A stretch of DNA of 5,945 bases from Cytophagales bacterium. Its GTDB lineage: Bacteria; Bacteroidota; Bacteroidia; Cytophagales; ES-bin-26. The notes below the pieces were generated by a model, which saw only the letters and a list, made by a program, of their open reading frames with translations, made no database searches and was not told where the DNA came from. The stretch spans positions 1 through 5,945 of the forward strand of contig JACMKY010000061.1 of assembly GCA_014379925.1 (NCBI GenBank). The letters run 5' to 3'. How positions within the stretch are numbered: position 1 is the first letter of the stretch; the number at the start of each line of letters is the position of its first letter. Positions 1 through 5,945 of this stretch are shown one piece after another. The translations under genes and the position numbers were made by a program.

Positions 1-17
1 AAATGAGACTCGGCCAT
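1..17 (-). CDS. possible 5' end of a divergent gene (start codon and five codons only)
   Basis: On the minus strand an ATG at 17 reads M-A-E-S-H before the left edge. The stretch is the inverted near-copy of the epimerase start, which reads M-A-D-Y-H: 15 of 17 coding bases match, and the preceding 19 bases (18-36 against 181-199) match perfectly. If real, the gene is divergent from the epimerase, with 182 nt between the two start codons. A hydroxyproline-pathway enzyme or an epimerase paralogue would fit, but five codons cannot identify a product. It could equally be a non-coding inverted copy of the epimerase 5' end. Confidence 0.25.
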
Positions 18-97
18 AAAAAACTTTGTTCACGCACCTTCCTACTTCTACTTAGTTAGATAGAAAACAGATGATTATTGGTAGCCTTTTTTACGAT

Positions 98-125
98 GTC
101 ATTCTGAGCGATAGCGAAGAATGAC
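98..125. repeat. REP-like core hairpin at the palindrome centre
   Basis: The centre reads GTCATTCT, a 12-nt loop GAGCGATAGCGA, then AGAATGAC. From memory, sequences of the form GTCATTCTGAGCG-(A)GCGAAGAAT occur as short dispersed palindromes in many bacterial genomes, including Bacteroidota, and this copy fits that pattern. The perfect stem extends outward through ACGAT/ATCGT and a T6/A6 run to 85-138. A family name and copy number cannot be given from one copy. Confidence 0.5.
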
Positions 126-199
126 ATCGTAAAAAAGGTTACCATTAATCATCTGTTTTCAATCTAACAAAGTAGAAAGCTGCGTGAACAAAGTTTTTT

Positions 200-1204
200 A
201 TGGCCGATTATCATTTTTTCTGCATTGACGCGCATACTTGTGGCAACCCGGTGCGGGTGGTGACGGGCGGCAGCATTCCGCACCTCACGGGCGAGTCGAT
301 GAGCGAGAAGCGCCAGCATTTTCTGCGCGACTACGACTGGATACGGAAGGCGCTGATGTTTGAGCCCCGGGGCCACGATATGATGTCGGGCAGCCTCCTT
401 TACCCACCCACCGATCCGGCCAACGACGCGGGCGTGCTGTTCATCGAAACGTCGGGTTGCCTGCCCATGTGCGGCCACGGCACCATCGGCACCGTTACGG
501 TCGCCATTGAGCAGGGACTCATTACCCCCCGGACGCCGGGCGTGCTGAACCTGGAAGTGCCGGCGGGATTGGTGCGGGCCGAATACCGGCAGCAGGGTCG
601 CAAGGTAACATCCGTGAAGATCATCAATGTCAAGTCGTACCTGGCGGCGGAGGGGTTGACGGTTGCTTGTCCCGACTTGGGCGAACTAACGGTGGACGTG
701 GCTTACGGGGGTAACTTCTACGCCATCGTGGACCCGCAACCGAACTTTCCCGGCCTGGAACACTACCAGGCCGAACAACTCGTCGCCTGGGCGCGGGTTG
801 TGCGCCAACGGCTCAACGAGCAACGCCCGTTCGTGCATCCCGACAACCCGACCATTCACGGGCTGAGCCACATCCTCTGGACGGGTGCTCCGCTGCAACC
901 AACGTCCACGGCCCGCAACGCCGTGTTCTACGGCGACAAAGCCATTGACCGTTCGCCCTGCGGCACCGGCACGTCGGCCCGGCTGGCGCAGTGGCACGCC
1001 CAGGGACGGCTGAAACCCGGCGAGACGTTCGTCCACGAAAGCATCATCGGCTCCGTCTTCAAGGGGCGCGTCGAAGCCGAGACCGAACTGGGTGGCCGGC
1101 CGGCCATCGTGCCCAGCATCGAAGGCTGGGCCGTTATTCACGGCTACAATCACCTCATCTTAGACGAGACCGATCCGTACCGGTTTGGTTTTCAAGTACA
1201 ATGA
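200..1204 (+). CDS. 4-hydroxyproline 2-epimerase (proline racemase family)
   Basis: This 334-residue cytoplasmic enzyme should interconvert trans-4-hydroxy-L-proline and cis-4-hydroxy-D-proline, the entry step of hydroxyproline catabolism. The family uses two cysteines as a general acid/base pair. Both are present: Cys91 in the MCGHGT motif and Cys254 in DRSPCGTGTSA. The N-terminal CIDAHTCGNPVRVV block (residues 8-21) is also typical. Having cysteine at both sites argues against the trans-3-hydroxyproline dehydratase branch, where one is replaced. The hydroxyproline assignment over true proline racemase rests on overall resemblance and on the dehydrogenase next door. Length is normal for the family. 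The ATG at 200 is chosen because the conserved block begins only a few residues later; no Shine-Dalgarno precedes it, only GTTTTTT. The start lies inside the right arm of a long palindrome. The stop overlaps the next gene's start by 4 nt. It corresponds functionally to lhpA/hypRE of proteobacteria. Confidence 0.9.
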   Translation: MADYHFFCIDAHTCGNPVRVVTGGSIPHLTGESMSEKRQHFLRDYDWIRKALMFEPRGHDMMSGSLLYPPTDPANDAGVLFIETSGCLPMCGHGTIGTVTVAIEQGLITPRTPGVLNLEVPAGLVRAEYRQQGRKVTSVKIINVKSYLAAEGLTVACPDLGELTVDVAYGGNFYAIVDPQPNFPGLEHYQAEQLVAWARVVRQRLNEQRPFVHPDNPTIHGLSHILWTGAPLQPTSTARNAVFYGDKAIDRSPCGTGTSARLAQWHAQGRLKPGETFVHESIIGSVFKGRVEAETELGGRPAIVPSIEGWAVIHGYNHLILDETDPYRFGFQVQ

Positions 1205-2463
1205 CCCAACCGTCCGCGTTCGGCACTGGCATCATCGGCGGCGGCATCATTGGGCTGAGTTCGGCCTATTACCTGCACCGGGCGGGTTACCGCGTAACGG
1301 TTTTCGACCAGAACCGGCTCACCGACGGCTGCTCCTTCGGCAACGCGGGCATGGTCGTGCCGAGCCACATCATTCCGCTGGCGCAACCGGGCATGATGGC
1401 CAAAGGAATGCGCTGGATGCTGAAGTCGACCAGTCCGTTTTACGTCAAACCGCGTTTAGACGCGGAGTTGATGCGCTGGGGCTGGCTTTTCTACCGCCAT
1501 TCGACGCCCGCACACGTTGCGCGGGCCATTCCCGCCCTGCGCGACATCAGTTTGCTCAGCAAGGGGCTTTATCAGGAACTGGCGGCCGGGGGAAATTTCG
1601 ACTTCGGCTGGCAGGAGCGGGGGCTGCTCATGCTTTACAAAACGGCCCCCGCCGAACGGGAGATGGCCGAAGAAGCCGACGTAGCCAACCGGTCGGGCGT
1701 CGAAGCGCGGGTACTGACGGAATCGCAGGTGCAGGCCCTCGAACCGGACGTGCGCGTGGACGTACGGGGAGCGGTTTTCTACCCCGGCGACGCCCACCTC
1801 AACCCCGGCGAACTGGTGCGTGCCCTGGTGGCTTATCTGCGAAAAAGCGGCGTTCAGTTCGTGGAGGAGCAGGCTGTAACGGGCTTCCGCACGCGGGGAT
1901 CGCGCATTGCCGGCGTGCAGACGGCCGGGGGCGACTACGCCGTGGATGAAGTCATCGTGGCGGGCGGGGCCTGGTCGCCGGGGCTGGCCAAACGCCTGGG
2001 GTTTAGCCTGCCGTTGCAGGGCGGCAAGGGGTACAGTTTTATGCTCAATAACCCGACCCATCCCGTTCGGGTGCCCGCCATTATGCTAGAAGCCCGCGCC
2101 ACCGCCACCCCGATGGGCGGCGGTCTGCGTTTTGCCGGAACGCTCGAAGTGGTAGGCACCGATCAATCGGTGAACATGAACCGGGTGCGGGGAATTGTAG
2201 CGGGCATCGGGCAGTATTACCCCGACATCCGGGTCGAAGTGCCCCCGGTCGAAACCGTCTGGCGAGGGCTGCGTCCGTGTTCGCCCGACGGTCTGCCCTA
2301 CATCGGCCGCGTCCGGCGGTTTGACAACCTGACGCTGGCGACCGGCCACGGGATGATGGGCCTCAGCCTGGGTCCCGCGACGGGTAAACTGGTGGCCGAA
2401 ACCGTGGCTGGCCGGGCACCGAGCCTGGACCTGGCTCCGTTTCGCCCCGATCGTTTTTCCTGA
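1201..2463 (+). CDS. FAD-dependent D-amino acid dehydrogenase, probably cis-4-hydroxy-D-proline dehydrogenase
   Basis: A 420-residue DAO/DadA-family flavoprotein. An N-terminal Rossmann motif GGGIIG (residues 13-18) leads to an acidic residue at the end of the second strand (D36 in VTVFD), expected to bind the FAD ribose. A family-typical SFGNAGMVVPS segment follows at 45-55. The C-terminal FAD/substrate region has WRGLRP (354-359), GLPYIG (364-369) and GHGMMGLSLGPATG (382-395). By context it should oxidise the D-hydroxyproline made by the epimerase to 1-pyrroline-4-hydroxy-2-carboxylate. A general D-amino acid dehydrogenase is the alternative. The frame is open upstream to 991, but that part is a shadow of the epimerase. 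The ATG at 1201 is chosen because it overlaps the epimerase stop as ATGA and puts the Rossmann motif at the N-terminus. The stretch before that motif (SAFGTG) is less hydrophobic than the usual VVIIGGG strand. Translational coupling with the epimerase is likely. Confidence 0.85.
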   Translation: MTQPSAFGTGIIGGGIIGLSSAYYLHRAGYRVTVFDQNRLTDGCSFGNAGMVVPSHIIPLAQPGMMAKGMRWMLKSTSPFYVKPRLDAELMRWGWLFYRHSTPAHVARAIPALRDISLLSKGLYQELAAGGNFDFGWQERGLLMLYKTAPAEREMAEEADVANRSGVEARVLTESQVQALEPDVRVDVRGAVFYPGDAHLNPGELVRALVAYLRKSGVQFVEEQAVTGFRTRGSRIAGVQTAGGDYAVDEVIVAGGAWSPGLAKRLGFSLPLQGGKGYSFMLNNPTHPVRVPAIMLEARATATPMGGGLRFAGTLEVVGTDQSVNMNRVRGIVAGIGQYYPDIRVEVPPVETVWRGLRPCSPDGLPYIGRVRRFDNLTLATGHGMMGLSLGPATGKLVAETVAGRAPSLDLAPFRPDRFS

Positions 2464-2688
2464 CCTCCTCCCCGCTAGCGTTGCTCCATAAAGTCCGCTT
2501 CCGGCCAAGGCTGCCAAAAATAAAAAGAAGGCAATGGCTCGCCAACCACCGGACCAATACCGAAGCCGCTACGGGGTAGAAAGCGACGCGGCCGGGTGGA
2601 TTTTCGAGACCAGCTCATTCTGGCCAACCTTGCCGGGTGCATAGACAAAACGCTTGGAATAGCGAGGTAGACGCACTACATTTCCACT
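2464..2688. other. intergenic region without a convincing gene
   Basis: These 225 nt separate the hydroxyproline genes from the regulator. No strong intrinsic terminator is visible: the short GC-rich stretch 2500-2515 followed by an A-rich tract (2516-2530) does not form a good hairpin with a T-run. A 36-codon reading frame (ATG 2534, stop 2642-2644) has a purine-rich AAGAAGG just before it. It matches nothing I recognise and has little support as a gene. Confidence 0.6.
2654..2684 (+). promoter_or_regulatory. weak candidate Bacteroidota promoter before the response regulator
   Basis: The Bacteroidota primary promoter has a TTTG-like -33 element and a TAnnTTTG -7 element about 19-20 nt apart. 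Here TTG (2654-2656) is followed after 20 nt by TACATTTC (2677-2684), which matches five of the six defined -7 positions. Transcription would then start at or very near the ATG at 2689, giving a leaderless or almost leaderless mRNA. The match is imperfect and such motifs occur by chance, so this is a suggestion only. Confidence 0.2.
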
Positions 2689-3408
2689 ATGCAAGCAGAA
2701 GCCCCCGCGATTACTTGCCTGGTAGTGGATGATGACCCGCTCGACCGGCTGGTGATCGAAAATGAGTTAGCCAAATACCCGTTCCTGCGTCTGAAAGGAA
2801 GTTTTTCCCATCCGTTGGAGGCAAGGCCGTTGATCACCCGGGCCTCCGTTCAACTGCTTTTCCTCGATGTAGACATGCCCCTGGTGAGCGGCTTGGAGCT
2901 GTTGAAATCCCTGCCGGAGCCCATACCGTGCATTTTTGTTACCTCCCATCCTGAATTCGCCCTGGAGGGGTTTGAAATGCACGCGCTGGATTACCTGCTT
3001 AAGCCCCTCCGAGCGGATCGGTTCCGGCAAGCGGTACTGCGGGCCAAGGAGTTTCTGGAGATCCAGACCAAGGCCCACCTGTATGAGTTGCACTTCGAGA
3101 ATGACTTTCTGGGGTTCAAAGAGGGAGGCACGTACAACCGGGTCCGGATGAGTGAAGTGCTTTATCTGGAGGCCTTGAAAGACTATACCAAGGTGATTAC
3201 CCGCGGCAAGAAATACGTTACCCTGGCCAACCTGCGCAACTTCTCCGAAAAGCTGCCCCCCGAGAAGTTTCTGCGCATTCACCGGAGCTTTGTCGTGGCA
3301 GTAGACAAAATAAGACAGGTGGAACAACACGAGTTATTGCTGGGTGACACCTGGTTACCAATCGGCAAAACGTTCCGGCAGGAAGTGGTTCGTTTTTTGG
3401 CCTCGTAA
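2689..3408 (+). CDS. LytTR-family (LytR/AlgR) DNA-binding response regulator
   Basis: A 239-residue cytoplasmic two-component regulator. The N-terminal receiver (about residues 7-122) has the acidic cluster VVDDDP (D14-D16), the phosphoacceptor Asp60 in FLDVDMP, the switch residue T85 or S86 in FVTSH, and Lys105 in DYLLKP. The C-terminal LytTR domain (about 137-238) shows the characteristic YLEALKDYTKV (159-169) and FLRIHRSFVV (194-203) segments, plus IGKTFRQ near the end. All receiver catalytic residues are present, so it should be phosphorylated and bind DNA. LytTR proteins typically bind paired short direct repeats. Length is normal. The first ATG fits because the receiver's first strand begins at about residue 8. 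The likely partner is the sensor kinase gene downstream on the same strand, but a 434-nt gap suggests separate transcription. Targets are unknown; the kinase promoter region is one candidate. Confidence 0.93.
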   Translation: MQAEAPAITCLVVDDDPLDRLVIENELAKYPFLRLKGSFSHPLEARPLITRASVQLLFLDVDMPLVSGLELLKSLPEPIPCIFVTSHPEFALEGFEMHALDYLLKPLRADRFRQAVLRAKEFLEIQTKAHLYELHFENDFLGFKEGGTYNRVRMSEVLYLEALKDYTKVITRGKKYVTLANLRNFSEKLPPEKFLRIHRSFVVAVDKIRQVEQHELLLGDTWLPIGKTFRQEVVRFLAS

Positions 3409-3490
3409 TAATCCCAACCAATGCGGCGGCCGTTTGAATAAGGTTTACCCAAAACGCCTCCCCAAAGAAGCGGCTGAATAAGATTTCGCT

Positions 3491-3541
3491 GTATCAGAAG
3501 GTTACGTTACAAAAGTTAAAGATTTAGTAACATAAAGATAC
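3491..3541. repeat. spaced inverted repeat, possible operator
   Basis: GTATC-N5-GTTAC (3491-3505) is mirrored by GTAAC-N5-GATAC (3527-3541) across a 21-nt spacer, so ten defined bases per half are perfectly complementary with the same internal spacing. The left half has a tandem second GTTAC at 3506-3510, and AAAGTTAAAG lies in the spacer. The symmetry fits either a binding site for a dimeric regulator or a hairpin in the leader RNA. The neighbouring LytTR regulator is a plausible binder by position only. Confidence 0.4.
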
Positions 3542-3611
3542 CGGATTCGATCCGCCAGTGCTTATCTTGCTTTTCACCATTGGTCGTACACCAGACTCCC
3601 TTTTGAGAATA

Positions 3612-3641
3612 AATGCTTACCATTCAAAATTTTCAAGCATT
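3612..3641. repeat. short inverted repeat in the kinase upstream region
   Basis: AATGCTT (3612-3618) is the exact reverse complement of AAGCATT (3635-3641), with a 16-nt spacer. A second pair, ATTCAA (3622-3627) and TTGAAT (3640-3645), overlaps it, so two mutually exclusive small hairpins could form. There is no T-run after it, so it is not a convincing terminator. Short AT-rich repeats like this can arise by chance. Confidence 0.3.
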
Positions 3642-3842
3642 GAATTGCTGGATAATTTCTCGTGGCTTTTATCCGGTTGGGTTGTGACAAATTTATTCTT
3701 CAAAACACATGCCCATCTACGACGGAGCAATGGGTGGTTGCCGTTGAAAAAAAGGCTGGTTGTCGGGTTGTTTGACGCAACACGCCGGTTGCAAACGACC
3801 ATTACCCCGTCATTTCAGCCATCCGTCAAACCCTGCTCGGTT

Positions 3843-5945
3843 ATGCATACCTGCGCAAAAAGAGTACTCCGGATGCTCCTGGTAGTAACCAGCGGTTGCC
3901 ACGCGTACGCCCAACTGCCCGACTTGACCCAGTACCCATCCGAAATTGAGCAAATGCAGGCCGTACTGGAATACGCCAGGAAGTGCGCTAAAAGCGACAA
4001 GTACGAAGAGGCCCTCGGTGCGCTTCGAACCGGCGTTGGCTTGGCGCAGCAAGCCAGCAATGATACGATGCTGGCAAACTACCAGTATTTCACGGGGGTG
4101 ATTTACCGAAGCCGGAACCACACCGACAGTGCGGTCTACTACCAGAAAAGCGCCGAACGGCTGGCCAGGAAGGCGCAAAATGTTCGGTTAATCGCCAGGA
4201 CGTTGCTCGAACAGTTTACCTTATTCAACGATACCGGGCAAATGACTGAGGTCTACCGGGTTACCGGTTTGCTCAAAGCCCTGGTCCCCCGGTTGGAGCC
4301 AGTCAGTTGGGAACGCGCTTCCGTGGAAGAACGCCTGGCCCTGATTACTTTTCGGCAGGAGGACTACCAGGATGCCCTCTCGCATTACCTGGCCGCCATC
4401 CGGATCTGCGAGCAGCGGAAGGATACGGTGAACGAAGGTTTGCTGAGGGATAACATTGGTGGCGTGTATCACAAATTGAAAAATTTCCCCAAGAGTTTGA
4501 AGTACCGTTTGCAGGCCGCCACCCTGCTGGAAAAAGCGGGTCGGAAAAGTTTAACCGGACAGATATACGTAGGCATTGCCGACACGTATTTTGCCTTGGA
4601 GCAGCCCCAACCGGCGATCCGTTACTATCAGAAGGCGGTGGCCATTGCCAAAGAATCCGGAGCCATCAAGTGGCTTACCCACGCGTACAACGGCTTGGGT
4701 GAAGTGTACCAGCAACAAAGGAATTATCCGAAGGCTGAACTGTATTTTGGGGAAGCCCTGCGAATCAACCGGCAAAATCAGCTCCGGTCCAATGTACTGT
4801 CGAGCTTGCTGAATTTTGGCAAGCTTTACTACGCGCAAGAGCGCTACCCCCTCGCCCAGTCGTACTTACGGGAAGTGGTTCTTTTAGCGGATACCCTTCA
4901 CAGCAAAGAACCGCTCGCCGAGGCGTACGCGTATTCGGCGAAAACGGCGGCGGCGGTGGGGAACTTCCGGGAAGCGTTCCGATACCAGGCTTTGGTGACG
5001 GCCCAACACGATTCAGTACACACCCAAAGTGCCACCGAAGCCATTGCCGAGATGGAGGTAAAGTACGAAGCCGAGAAAAGGCAGCAACAGATTGCCCTGC
5101 TGGACGAGCAAACCAAAACCCAAACCTTGCAGCTGCAAATTGAGCGCCGTAACCGGTACTACCTGCTGGCCGGCTTGGGAATGGTGGCCGTGATTGCCGG
5201 GCTGCTCTACCGAAGCTACCGCCTTAAACAGCGCGCCAACCGGGAACTGGGCCAAAAAAACCAGCAGGTACTGGCCATCAACGAAGAGTTGCAGACGCTC
5301 AACGAACGGTTGGACGAAGCCAACCAGTCCAAAACCAAACTCTTCAGCATCATCAGCCACGACCTGCGGGCACCCGTGAGCAGCCTCTTCCAATTCCTGC
5401 AACTCCAGCGAACCAACCCGAACTTGCTCAATCCCGAACAGCAGCAATACTACCGGAACCAGATTGAACAATCGGCCGATACCTTGTTGGAGGCCATGGA
5501 AGACCTGCTGCTGTGGTCAAAAAGCCAGATGACCAGCTTCGCCCCGGCTTGGGAAATGGTTCATCTGAAATCTTTCCTCTCGGAGGCAATCGCCCTGCAC
5601 CAACCCGCTACCAGCCACAAGGACATCCAACTGCGACTGGATTGCCCGGCCGACCTGCGGCTGACTACTGACCCTAATCTGCTGGGGGTGATCATCCGGA
5701 ATTTACTCAGCAACGCCATTAAGTTTACCCCGGCGGGAAGCGTAATCCACTTGTCGACCAGCCGGCAGGAACGCACCGTGGTACTGTCCATCAAGGATAC
5801 CGGCGGCGGCATCGACCTTGCCCAACTGGAACGGCTTTTGGACTGGAGCAACATCAAAAGCAGTGCGTCGGGATTTGGGCTGAAGCTGGCCAAGGAGTTC
5901 GTTGACCGGTTGGGCGGCCAGCTTCAGGTACACTCCACACCCGGT
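3843..5945 (+). CDS. TPR-containing sensor histidine kinase, 3' end beyond the window
   Basis: 701 codons are visible and the frame is still open at the right edge. Residues 1-23 look like a signal peptide: basic CAKRVLR, hydrophobic MLLVV, and a probable cleavage after AYA before Q24. Residues about 43-390 are helical TPR-type repeats, clearest at 198-230, 237-270, 277-310 and 317-350. A charged coiled-coil segment (about 403-436) leads to one transmembrane helix (441-457), then a second coiled coil (462-497). The HisKA domain has the phosphorylatable His506 in SIISHDLRAP. The HATPase domain has the N box NLLSNAIKF (N620, N624), the G1 box DTGGGI (652-657) and the G2 box GFGLKLAKEF (677-686). 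Only a short C-terminal tail should be missing, unless further domains follow. The TPR part should sit in the periplasm and sense a ligand or partner. The start at 3843 gives the best signal peptide; ATG 3873 is an alternative. It probably phosphorylates the upstream regulator. Confidence 0.92.
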   Translation, partial: MHTCAKRVLRMLLVVTSGCHAYAQLPDLTQYPSEIEQMQAVLEYARKCAKSDKYEEALGALRTGVGLAQQASNDTMLANYQYFTGVIYRSRNHTDSAVYYQKSAERLARKAQNVRLIARTLLEQFTLFNDTGQMTEVYRVTGLLKALVPRLEPVSWERASVEERLALITFRQEDYQDALSHYLAAIRICEQRKDTVNEGLLRDNIGGVYHKLKNFPKSLKYRLQAATLLEKAGRKSLTGQIYVGIADTYFALEQPQPAIRYYQKAVAIAKESGAIKWLTHAYNGLGEVYQQQRNYPKAELYFGEALRINRQNQLRSNVLSSLLNFGKLYYAQERYPLAQSYLREVVLLADTLHSKEPLAEAYAYSAKTAAAVGNFREAFRYQALVTAQHDSVHTQSATEAIAEMEVKYEAEKRQQQIALLDEQTKTQTLQLQIERRNRYYLLAGLGMVAVIAGLLYRSYRLKQRANRELGQKNQQVLAINEELQTLNERLDEANQSKTKLFSIISHDLRAPVSSLFQFLQLQRTNPNLLNPEQQQYYRNQIEQSADTLLEAMEDLLLWSKSQMTSFAPAWEMVHLKSFLSEAIALHQPATSHKDIQLRLDCPADLRLTTDPNLLGVIIRNLLSNAIKFTPAGSVIHLSTSRQERTVVLSIKDTGGGIDLAQLERLLDWSNIKSSASGFGLKLAKEFVDRLGGQLQVHSTPG

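Larger units (their letters stand above)
1..216. repeat. 216-nt imperfect palindrome over the start of the epimerase gene
   Basis: Left arm 1-105 is complementary to right arm 118-216 around a 12-nt loop (106-117). Pairing by hand gives 91 matches in 99 aligned positions; mismatches are at left-arm positions 7, 9, 37, 41, 54, 62, 78 and 84. One 6-nt insertion (TTCTAC, 46-51) in the left arm looks like a small tandem duplication. The longest perfect blocks are 10-36 with 181-207, 63-77 with 146-160, and 85-105 with 118-138. The right arm contains the epimerase ATG at 200 and its first five codons; the left arm carries the mirror-image ATG on the minus strand at 17. Because the arms differ by substitutions and an indel, this is not a simple fold-back assembly artefact. 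It may be an old inverted duplication or a palindromic mobile element. Whether it continues left of the window cannot be seen. Confidence 0.9.
3409..3842. other. 434-nt intergenic region with inverted repeats, upstream of the sensor kinase
   Basis: This stretch is visibly richer in A and T than the genes around it, as expected of regulatory DNA. It holds two inverted repeats (3491-3541 and 3612-3641) and a short direct repeat, TGAATAAG(G/A)TTT at 3435-3446 and 3475-3486. GTTTG (3770-3774) and CAAAC (3792-3796) form another small inverted pair. No TAnnTTTG promoter element with a good match and no clear terminator for the upstream regulator gene were found. The frame of the downstream kinase is open without a stop from 3531 to its ATG, but has no ATG in that stretch. 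The region probably contains the kinase promoter and 5' leader. Confidence 0.6.

Noticed and set aside
1..216. The palindrome considered as an amplification or assembly fold-back artefact.
   Set aside because: Such artefacts give identical arms. Here the arms differ at eight positions and by a 6-nt insertion spread along their length.
686..1153. A 155-codon minus-strand frame inside the epimerase gene, and similar antisense frames elsewhere.
   Set aside because: These are frames opposite GC-rich genes with clear motifs on the plus strand. Their translations show no recognisable domains.
991..1200. Upstream in-frame extension of the FAD dehydrogenase by 70 codons.
   Set aside because: The extension overlaps the conserved C-terminal third of the epimerase and reads as arginine-rich out-of-frame sequence. 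The ATG at 1201 places the FAD motif correctly.
2534..2644. 36-codon frame with a purine-rich AAGAAGG just before its ATG, between the dehydrogenase and the regulator.
   Set aside because: It is short and matches no family I know, and the phylum makes little use of Shine-Dalgarno sites. Only conservation in relatives would rescue it.
3612..3645. Overlapping inverted repeats considered as a terminator or attenuator.
   Set aside because: The stems are only 6-7 bp and AT-rich, and no T-run follows. They are kept only as a low-confidence repeat.
3613..3687. A 24-codon frame in the intergenic region before the kinase, considered as a leader peptide.
   Set aside because: It has no ribosome-binding signal, no amino-acid run typical of attenuation and no terminator after it.
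1..5945. Search by eye for CRISPR arrays, tRNA or rRNA genes, transposase genes and known defence systems.
   Set aside because: No regularly spaced direct repeats, no tRNA-like or rRNA segments and no transposase or nuclease motifs were seen. All large plus-strand frames have ordinary metabolic or signalling assignments.

Overview
The window looks like chromosomal DNA of a Bacteroidota bacterium, most likely a moderately GC-rich member of the Cytophagales (Spirosoma/Larkinella-like). This rests on the gene types (a LytTR response regulator beside a periplasmic-TPR histidine kinase, and a hydroxyproline epimerase/FAD dehydrogenase pair), the general absence of Shine-Dalgarno sequences before the starts, and the style of the proteins. 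The assignment is an inference from recognition; no database search was run.

Positions 1-216 form one long imperfect palindrome: arms 1-105 and 118-216 around a 12-nt loop, 91 of 99 aligned positions complementary, with one 6-nt insertion in the left arm. It fills the upstream region of the first gene and runs through its start codon at 200. The left arm carries the mirror-image ATG at 17 on the minus strand, possibly the start of a divergent gene that leaves the window after five full codons.

Positions 200-2463 hold two plus-strand genes overlapping by ATGA: a 4-hydroxyproline 2-epimerase with both catalytic cysteines, and a DadA-type FAD-dependent dehydrogenase. Together they fit the first two steps of trans-4-hydroxy-L-proline catabolism: epimerisation to cis-4-hydroxy-D-proline, then oxidation to 1-pyrroline-4-hydroxy-2-carboxylate. 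The later deaminase and aldehyde dehydrogenase are not in view.

Positions 2464-2688 are intergenic. A LytTR-family response regulator follows (2689-3408), then a 434-nt AT-richer intergenic region with several inverted repeats (3409-3842). Last is a large sensor histidine kinase that runs off the right edge (3843-5945): signal peptide, periplasmic TPR repeats, one transmembrane helix, coiled coil, HisKA and HATPase domains. The regulator and kinase probably form a two-component system, although they are not tightly linked and the kinase is HisKA-type rather than the LytS-type usually seen with LytTR regulators.

The most unusual object is the palindrome at the left edge. The protein-coding part is otherwise fairly ordinary for the phylum, and I do not see clear evidence of a new defence or mobile system.
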